Both the position numbers and the translations under genes were made by a program. 64,000 bases of DNA from Thermosyntropha sp. (GTDB taxonomy: Bacteria; Bacillota; Syntrophomonadia; Syntrophomonadales; Syntrophomonadaceae). Below, piece by piece: positions 24,263 through 34,227 of this stretch. The stretch covers positions 56,657 through 120,656 of the forward strand of contig NZ_JACDOH010000007.1 in NCBI RefSeq assembly GCF_017656155.1. Reading direction: 5' to 3'. The notes beneath the pieces were generated by a model. That model searched no databases. It was not told the origin of the DNA and worked only from the letters and a program-made list of their open reading frames with translations. Every line of letters begins with the position of its first letter. Within the stretch, counting starts at the first letter, position 1.

Positions 24263-27076
24263 TTATTCTTCCATCTCTTCTAACACATCAATAAAAACCT
24301 CTACAATCTCCGGATCAAACTGGCTGCCGGCATTTTTCTTGATCTCTTCTAAAGCTTCTTTTTTAGTCAATGGCTTTCGGTAAGGCCGATTGCTGGTCAT
24401 GGCATCAAAAGCGTCTGCCACTGCCAGTATGCGACACTCAAGCGGAATTTCTTCTCCTTTTAAACCTAGAGGATAACCTGTTCCATCCCATCTTTCATGA
24501 TGTTTTAATATTAGATCCGCAATACCCGCCATATCAGGAGATGAAACAGCTATGCGGTATCCTTTTTCCGGATGACGTTTGATTACCTCCCATTCTTCAT
24601 CAGTAAGGGGAGAAGTTTTAAATAAAATATTGTCAGGAATTGCAACCTTTCCCAAGTCATGAACCTCAGCCAGCAGAATGAGGTCAGCCATCTGCTGGAA
24701 GGAAAGATTCATTTTTTGTCCCATTTCTTTGCATATTTTTTTCAGCCTTTCGGCATGGCCATAAGCCAGATAATCTTTTTCCTCCAAAGCTGTCATAAGT
24801 GCACTTACAATCCGGTTGCGTGCACTGGTGCGGTTTAAAAGCTTAGTACGGTACATTAAATCATCAGCCCGTTTAAAGGTCTGTTCTAAATCCTCATCCG
24901 CACTTAAACTCGTTGCCGCTCCTATTGATATCTTAAGGGGTAAAGCGGGATGTTTTTCATTGTAAGCTTCAACAGCTGCATATAATCTTTCAACAATCTC
25001 TTCCGCCGCTCTTTCATCTGTTTTCGGCAAAAGTGCAGCAAATTCATCTCCTCCGATGCGGGCAACTGCATCTGAAGCCCTAAAAGCACTTTTTAAAACT
25101 GCGGCACATGCCTTAAGCATTTCATCCCCTATATTATGGCCCATAGTATCATTGATAAGCTTTAATCCATCTAAGTCAGCAATTATTATAGTTACAGGAT
25201 AATCCCGTCCTTTTGCCAGGCGTTTCATCTCTTCTTCAAAAAATGCCCGATTGTAAAGTCCGGTTAATGCATCATGCAGTGACAGGTATTTAAGTTCATT
25301 TTCATAACGCTTGCGTTCTGTTATATCAAGACCTGCCTTTACAACTCCAGCAACTCTTCCATTTTTATCTTTGATTGGTTTGGCATTGATACTAAATATC
25401 CTTCCGTCAGGAAATTCAACTTCTTCCTGCTCCTCTTGTCCGGTTTCAAGAGCTTTTACTGCCGGACAACCCGGGCAATATTCATCTCTTTTAGCCCATA
25501 GCTGATAACATTTTGCCCCAATGAGATCGTTCATACTGTAATTTTCAGCATGTTCTTCAGCAGCAACTCTATTAAACCAAATCAAATGTAAATCAGGATC
25601 TAACAAAGCAACTCGCTCAGCAAGGCTGTCTAATATCATATTTTTTTCGGTTATAAGACGCTCTATCTCTTCTTCCAATATTTTACGCGGAGTTACATCT
25701 CTCAAAAAATGCAGGGTAGCTGCTTTTCCTTCCCATTCAATTACAGCAGCATTATCCTCTACCCATATTTTCTGGTTATATCTACCTGAAAGTTTAAAAG
25801 AAACTATTAAATTGGAACGTTTTTTTTCCGTTAAATCCCGGTATCTTTTTAGGAACTTTTCCCATTCGCCGGTTTCCATGTCTAGAAAATCCCTACAATC
25901 TCTGTATAATATTTCATCAAATTTGTAACCTATATCTGATATCATTTTTCCACGGGCAAACACTATTACTTTATCCTGAATTACTATAATCGCCCCCGGA
26001 GCACTTTCCAGAAGCGAATACCATTTTCTCTCATTTTTTATTATATCTTCCTGTTGTTTGGTTATTCTCTCCATCATTTTTTGAATAGCAGAGGAGAGTA
26101 GGGTAAACTCATCTTTTTCCCCAAAAACAGGAATATCGGGAGGAAAAGAAGAAACTAAGTCCGTTTTTTCAACTGCTGAAGTAAGCTCAAGGATTTTAGT
26201 CACAAATTTTCGGTTAAACCATATCCAGGCCAGATAAAAACATAGAATCAGCGCACTCAACAGTAATACCTCATAAGCTATGGCAACTGAACCTAAGATC
26301 TTTGGAACCCATCTTTGATAACGGACTTCAAGAAATAAAACATTTCTTCCATATATATCCTTCAAAATGGTAATCCTACTATTCTTATTTTCTGATATAT
26401 TATCTTTTCTGACATAAAACTTAATATCATTTCCAGCCGTGCCGACCAGTTCAAAATCCAATAAATCGCTGTATTCAAATGGATAAATTGATAGATTGAG
26501 CTTTATCCTCTCAGAAATTATCTTTAACTCTTCATCTGTTAATTTTCGCGCAAAAATCAAACTCCCATGTCCTAATCCGCTGCCGTCGCTTTTTAAAACA
26601 GGTCTGGCTGCAACTAATACCGGCCCTTCAGATGTCATCATTATTCCTTTTTTGCCACCTGGAATATTTGATACATTTAAAAAGATTTCCGAAGGTACGT
26701 GAATATCCTTTTTCATAACAAAGTCATAGCCTCTGGCATAAATTTTTTCGTTTTTAGAGTTCAAGACAACGATATAATTCAATCTTAAACCTTCAAACGT
26801 GCTGTTTAATAAATTTTTATCTATATAATCCCGGTTCTTTTCTTCTACAAATCTGTAGGTATCGTCCCATTCCGCTTCATCATTGACTGCCCTGTCCAGA
26901 TTCTCCACCTCATCTTTTAGAGCATAAACGGCACGTTCCATATTACTGTCCATAATCTTAGTTTCTATTCTATCCGCAATATTCCTCGTTATAACATGAG
27001 AGATAAAAACAAAAACTAATCCACAGGTTACAAAAAAAATCAAAAAAGCTATAAAAATTTTATTTTTTAAAGACAT
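24263..27076 (-). CDS. CHASE4-PAS-GGDEF-HD-GYP signalling protein
   Basis: A 937-residue membrane sensor that would both make and break cyclic di-GMP. Order: TM helix (about 8-27); extracytoplasmic CHASE4 domain containing WDDTYRFVEE; second TM near 265-285; HAMP-like linker; two PAS domains, the second with CPGCPAVKALETG cysteines; GGDEF domain with LHDALTGLYNRAFFEEE and an intact ARIGGDEFAALLP active site; HD-GYP domain with HDLGKVAIPDNIL, HHERWDGTGYPLGL and VADAFDAMTSNRPYR. All key catalytic motifs are intact. Single-gene unit with its own terminator. Confidence 0.93.
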   Translation of the reverse strand: MSLKNKIFIAFLIFFVTCGLVFVFISHVITRNIADRIETKIMDSNMERAVYALKDEVENLDRAVNDEAEWDDTYRFVEEKNRDYIDKNLLNSTFEGLRLNYIVVLNSKNEKIYARGYDFVMKKDIHVPSEIFLNVSNIPGGKKGIMMTSEGPVLVAARPVLKSDGSGLGHGSLIFARKLTDEELKIISERIKLNLSIYPFEYSDLLDFELVGTAGNDIKFYVRKDNISENKNSRITILKDIYGRNVLFLEVRYQRWVPKILGSVAIAYEVLLLSALILCFYLAWIWFNRKFVTKILELTSAVEKTDLVSSFPPDIPVFGEKDEFTLLSSAIQKMMERITKQQEDIIKNERKWYSLLESAPGAIIVIQDKVIVFARGKMISDIGYKFDEILYRDCRDFLDMETGEWEKFLKRYRDLTEKKRSNLIVSFKLSGRYNQKIWVEDNAAVIEWEGKAATLHFLRDVTPRKILEEEIERLITEKNMILDSLAERVALLDPDLHLIWFNRVAAEEHAENYSMNDLIGAKCYQLWAKRDEYCPGCPAVKALETGQEEQEEVEFPDGRIFSINAKPIKDKNGRVAGVVKAGLDITERKRYENELKYLSLHDALTGLYNRAFFEEEMKRLAKGRDYPVTIIIADLDGLKLINDTMGHNIGDEMLKACAAVLKSAFRASDAVARIGGDEFAALLPKTDERAAEEIVERLYAAVEAYNEKHPALPLKISIGAATSLSADEDLEQTFKRADDLMYRTKLLNRTSARNRIVSALMTALEEKDYLAYGHAERLKKICKEMGQKMNLSFQQMADLILLAEVHDLGKVAIPDNILFKTSPLTDEEWEVIKRHPEKGYRIAVSSPDMAGIADLILKHHERWDGTGYPLGLKGEEIPLECRILAVADAFDAMTSNRPYRKPLTKKEALEEIKKNAGSQFDPEIVEVFIDVLEEMEE

Positions 27077-27214
27077 CTGCTCTAATCTCTCCCCTAAAAC
27101 TCAAAATATAAATGTCCACATACATAATCGCAACACTTTATCATAATACAATATTTTTCATACCAAAATACACAAAAATAAAAGCCTAATTTAATTATAT
27201 TTTAATATAAACTC

Positions 27215-27232
27215 ATGACATATTTCTGTCAT
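27215..27232. promoter_or_regulatory. ATGACA-N6-TGTCAT palindrome upstream of the GGDEF gene
   Basis: A perfect 6-bp inverted repeat with a 6-nt centre, about 140 nt upstream of the GGDEF/HD-GYP start. It shares its core with the site at 24191-24208 ahead of cas6. Confidence 0.45.
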
Positions 27233-27244
27233 AAAATAAAAAAC

Positions 27245-27263
27245 TCTCTGCCTACGGCAGAGA
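27245..27263 (-). terminator. terminator after coaD
   Basis: TCTCTGCC and GGCAGAGA form an 8-bp stem with a 3-nt loop. The A-rich plus sequence to the left (27231-27243) gives a T-tract on the minus strand. Confidence 0.8.
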
Positions 27264-27285
27264 AAATTATTGTAATCCAGTCAAT

Positions 27286-27765
27286 TTATTGTTTCAATTT
27301 TTCTTTCAGCTTCTTTTCAACCGGCAATGGAACCATTGCGCTTACATCACCACCCAATATAGCAGCTTCTTTTACCCCACTGGAGCTTATAAATATATAC
27401 TCCGGCCTGGACATGACGAATATAGTATCAACATCAGGCAGAAGATTTTTGTTCATATATGCCATAGTCGCTTCATATTCAAAATCGGAAACAGTCCTCA
27501 AACCACGTATTATAGCACAAGCCTTTTTTTCGCGGATATAATCAACTAAAAGTCCGCTGAAAGATTCCACTTCCACATTATCAAGATGAGAAATCGATTC
27601 TTTTATAAGTTCTACCCTTTCTTCCAACGTAAACAAAGCTTTTTTGTTTATGTTATGGACAACAGCGATTATAATTTTATCAAAAATTTTGCTGGTTTTT
27701 TCTAAAATATCAATATGTCCCCTGGTGATAGGATCAAAGCTGCCAGGATAAACAGCCAATTTCAT
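27286..27765 (-). CDS. coaD: pantetheine-phosphate adenylyltransferase
   Basis: CoaD converts 4'-phosphopantetheine and ATP to dephospho-CoA, the penultimate step of CoA synthesis. The 159-residue protein from the ATG at 27765 starts MKLAVYPGSFDPITRGHIDIL with the nucleotidyltransferase TxGH motif, and has RGLRTVSDFEYE and the C-terminal ISSSGVKE signature. A TTG at 27783 would add six residues lying within the Shine-Dalgarno GGGGGG. It follows nuoN by about 95 nt with no clear terminator, so it may receive transcripts from the complex I operon. Confidence 0.96.
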   Translation of the reverse strand: MKLAVYPGSFDPITRGHIDILEKTSKIFDKIIIAVVHNINKKALFTLEERVELIKESISHLDNVEVESFSGLLVDYIREKKACAIIRGLRTVSDFEYEATMAYMNKNLLPDVDTIFVMSRPEYIFISSSGVKEAAILGGDVSAMVPLPVEKKLKEKLKQ

Positions 27766-27860
27766 CTTCCTGCCCCCCGTCAATGTAGATTTCAGGTATT
27801 ATTTCTATCCTTAAACCTTTTTCCCTGCAAGAGCAGAATTATTCAGAAAAATTTTTTACT

Positions 27861-29279
27861 TTATCCTAAAAACAGACTTACCGCATTTCTGGTCAAAACA
27901 GTAAGGGGAACAGGATATATTCCAAATAGCAAAGTTAAAAGCACACAAATCCAGAGAGCAATCCGAGCCGGAAATTCTATGGCAAGAGGGGCATTTTTTT
28001 CAGCCTTTCCTATATACATCACCTTCACAACTTTAAGGTAATAATAAACGGATATCATACTCATCAACAAACCGATAAAAGCAAGCCAAACGTATCCGCC
28101 TTCCACGGCACCGGAAAACAGATAAAATTTGCCTGCAAATCCGGCTAAAGGAGGTATGCCGGCTAAAGAAAGCAGACACACAGTCATAACTGCAGCCAGG
28201 AAAGGCGATCTTTTACCCAGCTGTCCAAAGGCTTCTATTTCATTGCTTTCCATATCATTTTCAATCTGGGTTGCTACCGCAAAGGCTCCTAAGTTGGCAA
28301 AAACGTATACCATGCTGTAAAAAAGTACCCCTTTAAGGCCATAGTCATTGGCTGCTACTAAGCCAACCGCCAAATAGCCTGCCTGGGCAATACTGGAATA
28401 TGCCAAGAGTCGTTTAATATTTGTCTGAACTAAAGCAATCAGATTTCCAATAATCATAGTCGCAGCAGCGAGTATTGCCAATAATAAATGCCAGTCAAAC
28501 CAGAACAAATCTAAACTTATCATAAAAAACCGCACCATGGCTGCCAATCCGGCCGCTTTAGAAGCAACCGCCAGAAAAGAAGTTACATTTATAGGTGCTC
28601 CTTCATATATATCCGGAGTCCACATATGGAAAGGAACCAAGGCAATTTTGAAGCCAAAGCCGGCTAAAAGCAAGACAACTGCGCTTATAAGTGCAGGCTC
28701 TTCCCTCAAACACAGAGCTATCTCACTGATTACAGTAGTACCACTTAAAGCGTATATCATACTTATACCAAAAAGAAGAATTCCGGAAGATAAAGCCCCC
28801 AGAATAAGGTATTTAATGGCTGCTTCCTGCGAAGTTTCCCTGTTTAAAACATAAGCAACAAGGATGTAAAAGCTTATAGTCATGAGCTCTAAAGCAATAT
28901 AAAGGGTTAAAAGATCTCCGGCGCTTACCATTATCATCATACCTAATATGGTGAAAAGTAAAAAAGCATAGAATTCGGATGTGCGCCTTCCAAATTTTTT
29001 TACATATTTAAAAGAGCTTAAAATTACCAACAAGGATGCCGTCAAAAATAGCATTTTAAAAAAGCTGGCATAAGGATCAATCAGATATATATTGTTAAAA
29101 AGGCTGGCTTCACGGTTAAAATTAGAAAATATCCAGACTAAAACCCCGATTATTCCGGCAGTAGTAACAAACTTTGCCGCTTCCTGCCCTTTATTAGGGA
29201 GGATTAAAGTTAAAATAACAACCAAAATTCCCAATAAAGCAATTATTATTTCCGGCATCAGCAAGAGATACATAATCAT
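27861..29279 (-). CDS. nuoN: NADH-quinone oxidoreductase subunit N
   Basis: NuoN is one of three antiporter-like proton-pumping membrane subunits of complex I. The 472 residues form about 14 transmembrane helices, with the typical Lys/Glu-bearing blocks LIALVQTNIKRLLAYSSIAQ and FKIALVPFHMWTPDIYEGAP. Its ATG overlaps the nuoM stop (ATGA, 29276-29279). It is the last subunit gene of the operon. Confidence 0.96.
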   Translation of the reverse strand: MIMYLLLMPEIIIALLGILVVILTLILPNKGQEAAKFVTTAGIIGVLVWIFSNFNREASLFNNIYLIDPYASFFKMLFLTASLLVILSSFKYVKKFGRRTSEFYAFLLFTILGMMIMVSAGDLLTLYIALELMTISFYILVAYVLNRETSQEAAIKYLILGALSSGILLFGISMIYALSGTTVISEIALCLREEPALISAVVLLLAGFGFKIALVPFHMWTPDIYEGAPINVTSFLAVASKAAGLAAMVRFFMISLDLFWFDWHLLLAILAAATMIIGNLIALVQTNIKRLLAYSSIAQAGYLAVGLVAANDYGLKGVLFYSMVYVFANLGAFAVATQIENDMESNEIEAFGQLGKRSPFLAAVMTVCLLSLAGIPPLAGFAGKFYLFSGAVEGGYVWLAFIGLLMSMISVYYYLKVVKVMYIGKAEKNAPLAIEFPARIALWICVLLTLLFGIYPVPLTVLTRNAVSLFLG

Positions 29280-30781
29280 ATCCCCCCTATATTAAGTAAA
29301 TTTATATGGGCTAAAAGTTCGGTCGCTCCCTGATTTATCAAATCCATGATAGTAAACGGGAAAAATCCGCCTAAAATTATAGCTGCCCCTAAGATTACAA
29401 GCGGAACCATTTCTACTCCTTTTAAATCTTGCAGATGATCCCATTTTTCCTGACGGGGTCCAAAAAGAACTGCTCCTAAAGTTCTTAAAATATATAAAGC
29501 GGTAAAAATAACCCCGGAAACAGCCAAAACAGTCAAAACCCGATATTCAGAAAATGCTCCGACAAAAATAGTAAATTCGCCAATAAAATTTACCATCCCG
29601 GGAAGCCCTAATGAAGCAAGCCCTGCAATCATAAATCCGGTTGCCAAACGCGGCATTTGATGGGCTAATCCTCCAAAGTCATCTATATTACGGGTATGGC
29701 TTTTTTCATAAAGATTACCGATTAATGCAAAGAAGAGAGCGGCCATAACTCCGTGCCCAAACATCATCATAACGGCTCCGTTTATGCTGATGAGATTTAA
29801 AGCAGCAATTCCTATAAGCACATATCCCATATGACTTACACTTGAATATCCGACAATATATTTCAGGTCTTTCTGGCTTATACAGATTAAAGCGGCATAT
29901 AAAACATTACAGATAGCCAAAACTGCAATAACCGGAGCTATAACCTGTGCGCCAGCCGGCAGAATGAACAAACCAATGCGTATAAGTCCATATCCCCCGA
30001 TTTTCTTCAATACCCCGGCATGAATCATGCTTACTGCAGTTGGGGCACCGGCATACCCATCCGGCGACCAGGAATGGAAAGGAAACATAGAAAGCAAAGT
30101 TCCAAAACCTAAAGTCATAAGAGCAAACACAAATATCTGGAAAGATAAATCATAATCCAAACTTGATAAAAACATCAAGTCAGTCGACGGCTTTCCGGTC
30201 AAAAGATATGCCTTAACATAAAGGCTTATTATACCTAGAAGCAGGAAAGCACTTCCGATTAAGAGATATATGGTGAGTTTCATCCCGGCATATTCCTTGG
30301 TAACCCGCTTGCTGCTTCCCCACATGATAACCAGTATGTAAATAGGAATTACTACCACTTCATAGAAGAGGAAAAATATGAAGAGATCGGTAGTAACAAA
30401 AGTCCCCATTACCCCGGTTATCAAAAGCAAAAGCAGGGAAAAGAACTCTTTAGCCTGCTCTTTTATGTGCCATGAAGCATATACCGCGCTGAAACCAATA
30501 AGGTTGGTAAGCAAAAGCATAGGAAGACTTATTCCATCTATTCCCAAAGCATAGCTTACTCCTAAATCAGGTATCCAGGTTATCCTTTCAATAAACTGCA
30601 TACCTCCTGTGCTGCGGTCATAGAAAATGAAAACCAATAAAGACAGGAGCAAACTCAAAAAAGTAACTAAAGCCGCAGTCCATCTGATAAATTTAACCTT
30701 ATCTTTGGGCAGGAACATTATAAATACAGCACCTATGGCTGGTAACAGCAAAGTTAAACTCAAAATAGGTAAATTATGCAT
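29276..30781 (-). CDS. nuoM: NADH-quinone oxidoreductase subunit M
   Basis: NuoM is an antiporter-like proton-pumping subunit of complex I. The 501-residue protein has about 14 membrane helices and family motifs LLLFYEVVVIPIYI-like FFLFYEVVVIPIYILV, SMFPFHSWSPDGYAGAPT and YIVGYSSVSHMGYVLIG. It lies 12 nt after nuoL and is translationally coupled to nuoN. Confidence 0.96.
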   Translation of the reverse strand: MHNLPILSLTLLLPAIGAVFIMFLPKDKVKFIRWTAALVTFLSLLLSLLVFIFYDRSTGGMQFIERITWIPDLGVSYALGIDGISLPMLLLTNLIGFSAVYASWHIKEQAKEFFSLLLLLITGVMGTFVTTDLFIFFLFYEVVVIPIYILVIMWGSSKRVTKEYAGMKLTIYLLIGSAFLLLGIISLYVKAYLLTGKPSTDLMFLSSLDYDLSFQIFVFALMTLGFGTLLSMFPFHSWSPDGYAGAPTAVSMIHAGVLKKIGGYGLIRIGLFILPAGAQVIAPVIAVLAICNVLYAALICISQKDLKYIVGYSSVSHMGYVLIGIAALNLISINGAVMMMFGHGVMAALFFALIGNLYEKSHTRNIDDFGGLAHQMPRLATGFMIAGLASLGLPGMVNFIGEFTIFVGAFSEYRVLTVLAVSGVIFTALYILRTLGAVLFGPRQEKWDHLQDLKGVEMVPLVILGAAIILGGFFPFTIMDLINQGATELLAHINLLNIGGI

Positions 30782-30793
30782 TGTTCTCCCCCT

Positions 30794-32695
30794 CTACTGC
30801 ATTATTCCTAATCCTGCCAGCAAAACGGCTGCGGATATTATTATAATTCCACCTATCATATAATAGGCGTAAGTCTGCACCTGCCCGTTTTCAGTATAAC
30901 GTAGTTTGCTACCTGCCCCGCCGGTAAGTTCGGCAGATAAATCAACCAGGCGGTTTATAATATGAATATCTATCCAAAACATGATTCTAGCCGAACCGTC
31001 TACGAATGTGCGGATAAGCCAGGCATATATTTCGTCAATATAGAACTTGTTGAACACCACATTGTAAATCCAGCCCAAACGCTGTTTCAAACTTTCCTGG
31101 CTTAAAACCTTCTTACCATAGAACAGCCACGCCAGGAAAATTCCGGCTAACGCCAGAATTGTCGATAGAACAACTACCATTATCTCCGGCTCGTGATGCA
31201 CTTCACCGTGATAATGAATATAATGTCCAAATATATTGCCGGTAACCGGAGCCCCTATAAAGCCGGCAAATATAGACATAAAAGCGAGTATTAGCAAAGG
31301 CATAGTCATAACCCAAGGGGATTCATGAACTTCATGACGTTCATGTCCGTCATGAAGATGATTTTCCGTTTTTTCTCCAAAAAAGGCTGTGAAAATAAGC
31401 CTAAACATGTAAAAAGCGGTGAAAAAGGCTACCAGTGAACCTAAAATATAAAGCCCGGTATATCCCCCTGCATAAGCGCTTAAAAGTATTTCATCCTTAC
31501 TCCAGAACCCGGCTAAAGGGGGGATTCCGGCTAAAGCCAAAGCTCCTATGACAAAAGTCCAGGTAGTAATCGGCATTTTGTGGACCAATCCTCCCATTTT
31601 CCTTATATCCTGCTCATGATGCAGAGCATAGATAACGCTTCCTGCCCCTAAAAAGAGCAGTGCTTTAAAAAACGCATGGGTAGTAAGGTGAAACATTCCG
31701 GCAGTCATAGCCCCGATCCCCATTGCCATAACCATGTAACCGAGCTGGCTTAAGGTAGAATAAGCTAAAATTCTTTTAATATCATACTGAGTAAGTGCAA
31801 TAACTGCGGCAAAAAGAGCCGTAAATCCGCCGATAAAAGCTATAACCTGCATAGCCTCCGATGTAGAACTGAAAATAAAAAAGGCACGCGCAATCAAATA
31901 TACTCCGGCAGCTACCATAGTCGCAGCATGGATTAAAGCGCTGACCGGAGTCGGGCCTTCCATGGCATCGGGAAGCCATACATGCAGCGGGAACTGGGCT
32001 GATTTTCCCACCGGCCCTGCTAAAAGAAGCAAAGTAACTATAAGTAAACCACCAGTATTAGTATAAGAAGCTACTTCACCGGTAAGCTCCCCGAAATTCA
32101 AGGTGCCGAAAATAATCTGGACAAAAAGTATACCGAGCAAAAATCCAAAATCTCCGACCCGGTTGGTTATAAAAGCTTTTTTGGCTGCATCCCGGGCTGA
32201 ATCTTTGCCAAACCAGAAACCAATCAACAAATACGATGCCAATCCGACCAATTCCCAGAATACATACATTTGTCCGAAGTTATTTGCCAAAACCAATCCC
32301 AGCATGGCAGCTGCAAATATTGATTGATATGCATAATAACTGGCAAATCCGGGGTCACCTTTCATATACCCTAAAGAGTAAAGCTGAACTAAAAAAGCGA
32401 TAAAAGTAACTATAAAGAGCATAACTATCGAAAGACCATCAACAAGTATTCCCATTTCTATGGTAAGACCCGGCATTCTAAGCCAGGAAACAGCCGCTTC
32501 ATAATCAGGCGAAACCCCTAAATTCGCCATGCCTTTAAGTAAAATCAGTGACATAATAAGCCCAATACCTATGCTAAAAAGAGAAATTCCTGCTGAAACT
32601 TTAGGCCAGCGGTAAAGAAAAAGTCCAATAAAAGCAAAGGCCAAGAACGGTATTAAAGCAATAAGCCAGGCATGTTGCAAAACCCATTCAAACAT
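30794..32695 (-). CDS. nuoL: NADH-quinone oxidoreductase subunit L
   Basis: NuoL is the distal antiporter-like pump of complex I and carries the long lateral helix. The 633-residue protein has FWELVGLASYLLIGFW, FPLHVWLPDAMEGPTPVSAL and DIKRILAYSTLSQLGYM, followed by a His-rich loop (HLHDGHERHEVHE) and a long C-terminal helical region with a final membrane helix (residues about 520-633). Length and motifs are normal. Confidence 0.97.
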   Translation of the reverse strand: MFEWVLQHAWLIALIPFLAFAFIGLFLYRWPKVSAGISLFSIGIGLIMSLILLKGMANLGVSPDYEAAVSWLRMPGLTIEMGILVDGLSIVMLFIVTFIAFLVQLYSLGYMKGDPGFASYYAYQSIFAAAMLGLVLANNFGQMYVFWELVGLASYLLIGFWFGKDSARDAAKKAFITNRVGDFGFLLGILFVQIIFGTLNFGELTGEVASYTNTGGLLIVTLLLLAGPVGKSAQFPLHVWLPDAMEGPTPVSALIHAATMVAAGVYLIARAFFIFSSTSEAMQVIAFIGGFTALFAAVIALTQYDIKRILAYSTLSQLGYMVMAMGIGAMTAGMFHLTTHAFFKALLFLGAGSVIYALHHEQDIRKMGGLVHKMPITTWTFVIGALALAGIPPLAGFWSKDEILLSAYAGGYTGLYILGSLVAFFTAFYMFRLIFTAFFGEKTENHLHDGHERHEVHESPWVMTMPLLILAFMSIFAGFIGAPVTGNIFGHYIHYHGEVHHEPEIMVVVLSTILALAGIFLAWLFYGKKVLSQESLKQRLGWIYNVVFNKFYIDEIYAWLIRTFVDGSARIMFWIDIHIINRLVDLSAELTGGAGSKLRYTENGQVQTYAYYMIGGIIIISAAVLLAGLGIMQ

Positions 32696-32707
32696 GATTT
32701 CCCCCCC

Positions 32708-33016
32708 TTACCACTTGAGAATGTTATAGTCATCTAAATTAACAGATTTTTTATGGCGAACAATGGAAATTATCAAAGCCAAGCCAACGGCAACTTCAGC
32801 AGCTGCCACCACAATGACGAAAATACTAAAAAGCTGGCCAATTACCCCGTCCCCTGCTACAAAGCGATTCGCTGCCACAAAATTTATATTGACTGCATTG
32901 AGTATAAGCTCTATGGACATAAGAACAGCTACCGCATTTCTTTTGGCTAAAACCCCATAAAGTCCTATACTGAAAAGAATTGTGCCCAAAATCAGATAAT
33001 GGGTAAGTCCTATCAT
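32708..33016 (-). CDS. nuoK: NADH-quinone oxidoreductase subunit K
   Basis: NuoK is a three-helix membrane subunit of complex I (MrpC-like). The 102 residues include the family block [17 protein letters not shown] with its conserved glutamate and the second glutamate in [14 protein letters not shown]. It overlaps the end of nuoJ by 4 nt. Confidence 0.96.
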   Translation of the reverse strand: MIGLTHYLILGTILFSIGLYGVLAKRNAVAVLMSIELILNAVNINFVAANRFVAGDGVIGQLFSIFVIVVAAAEVAVGLALIISIVRHKKSVNLDDYNILKW

Positions 33017-33516
33017 CTCTTGTCTTCCCCCCTTGCCAAAATAATTGCCCCGATAACTGCTCCCAGCAAAAGCACGGCTGCTACTTCAAAGGCAATTACA
33101 TAATCTCCCATAAGCATATAAGCAATTTTACCTATACTATCAGTCCAATCCGGAGCAATCCCATGCGTCCAGGAAGTAAAATATATTGATAAAATAATCA
33201 GAAATGCGAATAATTCGGCAAAAATGGCCGCTTTCCATTTTCCCCTGCCATGCGAAGGGTTGCTTTCGCTTACCTCCCGGCTTAAAAGAAGCATAATGGC
33301 AAAAATTATTAGAACGGAAATAGCTCCAGCATAAGCTAGAATCTGAACTAAACCTATAAAATCAGCTCCCAGATAAAAATAAATTCCGGCTACTCCCACA
33401 AAAGTAAGGACTAAACATAAAGCACTGTGCACAATATTGGGCAGAGCCACTACTCCCAAGGCAGCAATTATGGTGACTGCTGCCAAAACGTAAAATATTA
33501 TGTAAGGCCAATTCAC
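33013..33516 (-). CDS. nuoJ: NADH-quinone oxidoreductase subunit J
   Basis: NuoJ is a five-helix membrane subunit of complex I near the quinone-to-pump coupling path. The 167-residue protein shows the family block [24 protein letters not shown] (quoted in part: [14 protein letters not shown]). Normal length. It lies 13 nt after nuoI and overlaps nuoK. Confidence 0.94.
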   Translation of the reverse strand: MNWPYIIFYVLAAVTIIAALGVVALPNIVHSALCLVLTFVGVAGIYFYLGADFIGLVQILAYAGAISVLIIFAIMLLLSREVSESNPSHGRGKWKAAIFAELFAFLIILSIYFTSWTHGIAPDWTDSIGKIAYMLMGDYVIAFEVAAVLLLGAVIGAIILARGEDKR

Positions 33517-33529
33517 CTCTACCCCTCCT

Positions 33530-34222
33530 TTAACCTTCTTCCTTCTTCTGTCCTTTGACTAAAAATGCCCGGGCAACCTTAGCCGCCTTTTCCTTATCGA
33601 TTACTATAAGCTCTGCCATTTTCCTCAGCTTGTTTTCATCTTCGCCTATCATCTCAGCCAGTTTTAAAGCCTCAGATTCATCATTTAAAATCTTGCCCAG
33701 GGCTTTGGCCGGATTTTTTCTTATAGCAATAATAGTAGCATTTATAAGTTTTTCATTTTTATCTTCCTTACTTGCTCTTATTCCCTTTTCCCCGGCTTCT
33801 GCATCGTCAGATGCCAACTCCAGATGGCTAAGATCCGGCTCATAAACAAATTTTATATCTTCTCTATTAAAAGCTGCCCATTCAAAATCATGGCTAAAGT
33901 AAAGCCCTCCCGTGGGACATGCTTCCACACACAAGTTGCAGAACATACAGTACTGATGATCGATAGTATAGCTGGTTAAAACCTTTTTCTTCCCCTCTTT
34001 TAACCTTGCCTGGGTAAAACTCAAAACATTATTGGGACAAGTTTTGACACACATGCCGCATACTATGCATTTTTCAGGGTTAAGTATTAAACGTCCGCGA
34101 AACCTAGGGTAAAGATTTGGTCTTTCTTCCGGATACTGTTCGGTAATATCCCATTCAAAAAGATGTTTTAAAGTAATCGCTAATCCTTTTAAAATTCCAC
34201 TACCCCACACCTTTATCACCAA
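33530..34222 (-). CDS. nuoI: NADH-quinone oxidoreductase subunit I with long C-terminal extension
   Basis: NuoI holds two [4Fe-4S] clusters that carry electrons to NuoB. Both ferredoxin motifs are intact: CIVCGMCVKTCP (52-63) and CMFCNLCVEACP (92-103). After the domain ends near residue 135, an additional 90 or so residues follow that are highly charged and probably helical (KLAEMIGEDENKLRKMAEL, EKAAKVARAFLVKGQKKEEG), unlike typical NuoI of 150-180 residues. The start is a TTG at 34222, or possibly the GTG at 34210. The extension might dock an alternative electron donor, since nuoEFG are absent. Confidence 0.93.
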   Translation of the reverse strand: MVIKVWGSGILKGLAITLKHLFEWDITEQYPEERPNLYPRFRGRLILNPEKCIVCGMCVKTCPNNVLSFTQARLKEGKKKVLTSYTIDHQYCMFCNLCVEACPTGGLYFSHDFEWAAFNREDIKFVYEPDLSHLELASDDAEAGEKGIRASKEDKNEKLINATIIAIRKNPAKALGKILNDESEALKLAEMIGEDENKLRKMAELIVIDKEKAAKVARAFLVKGQKKEEG

Positions 34223-34227
34223 CCTAT

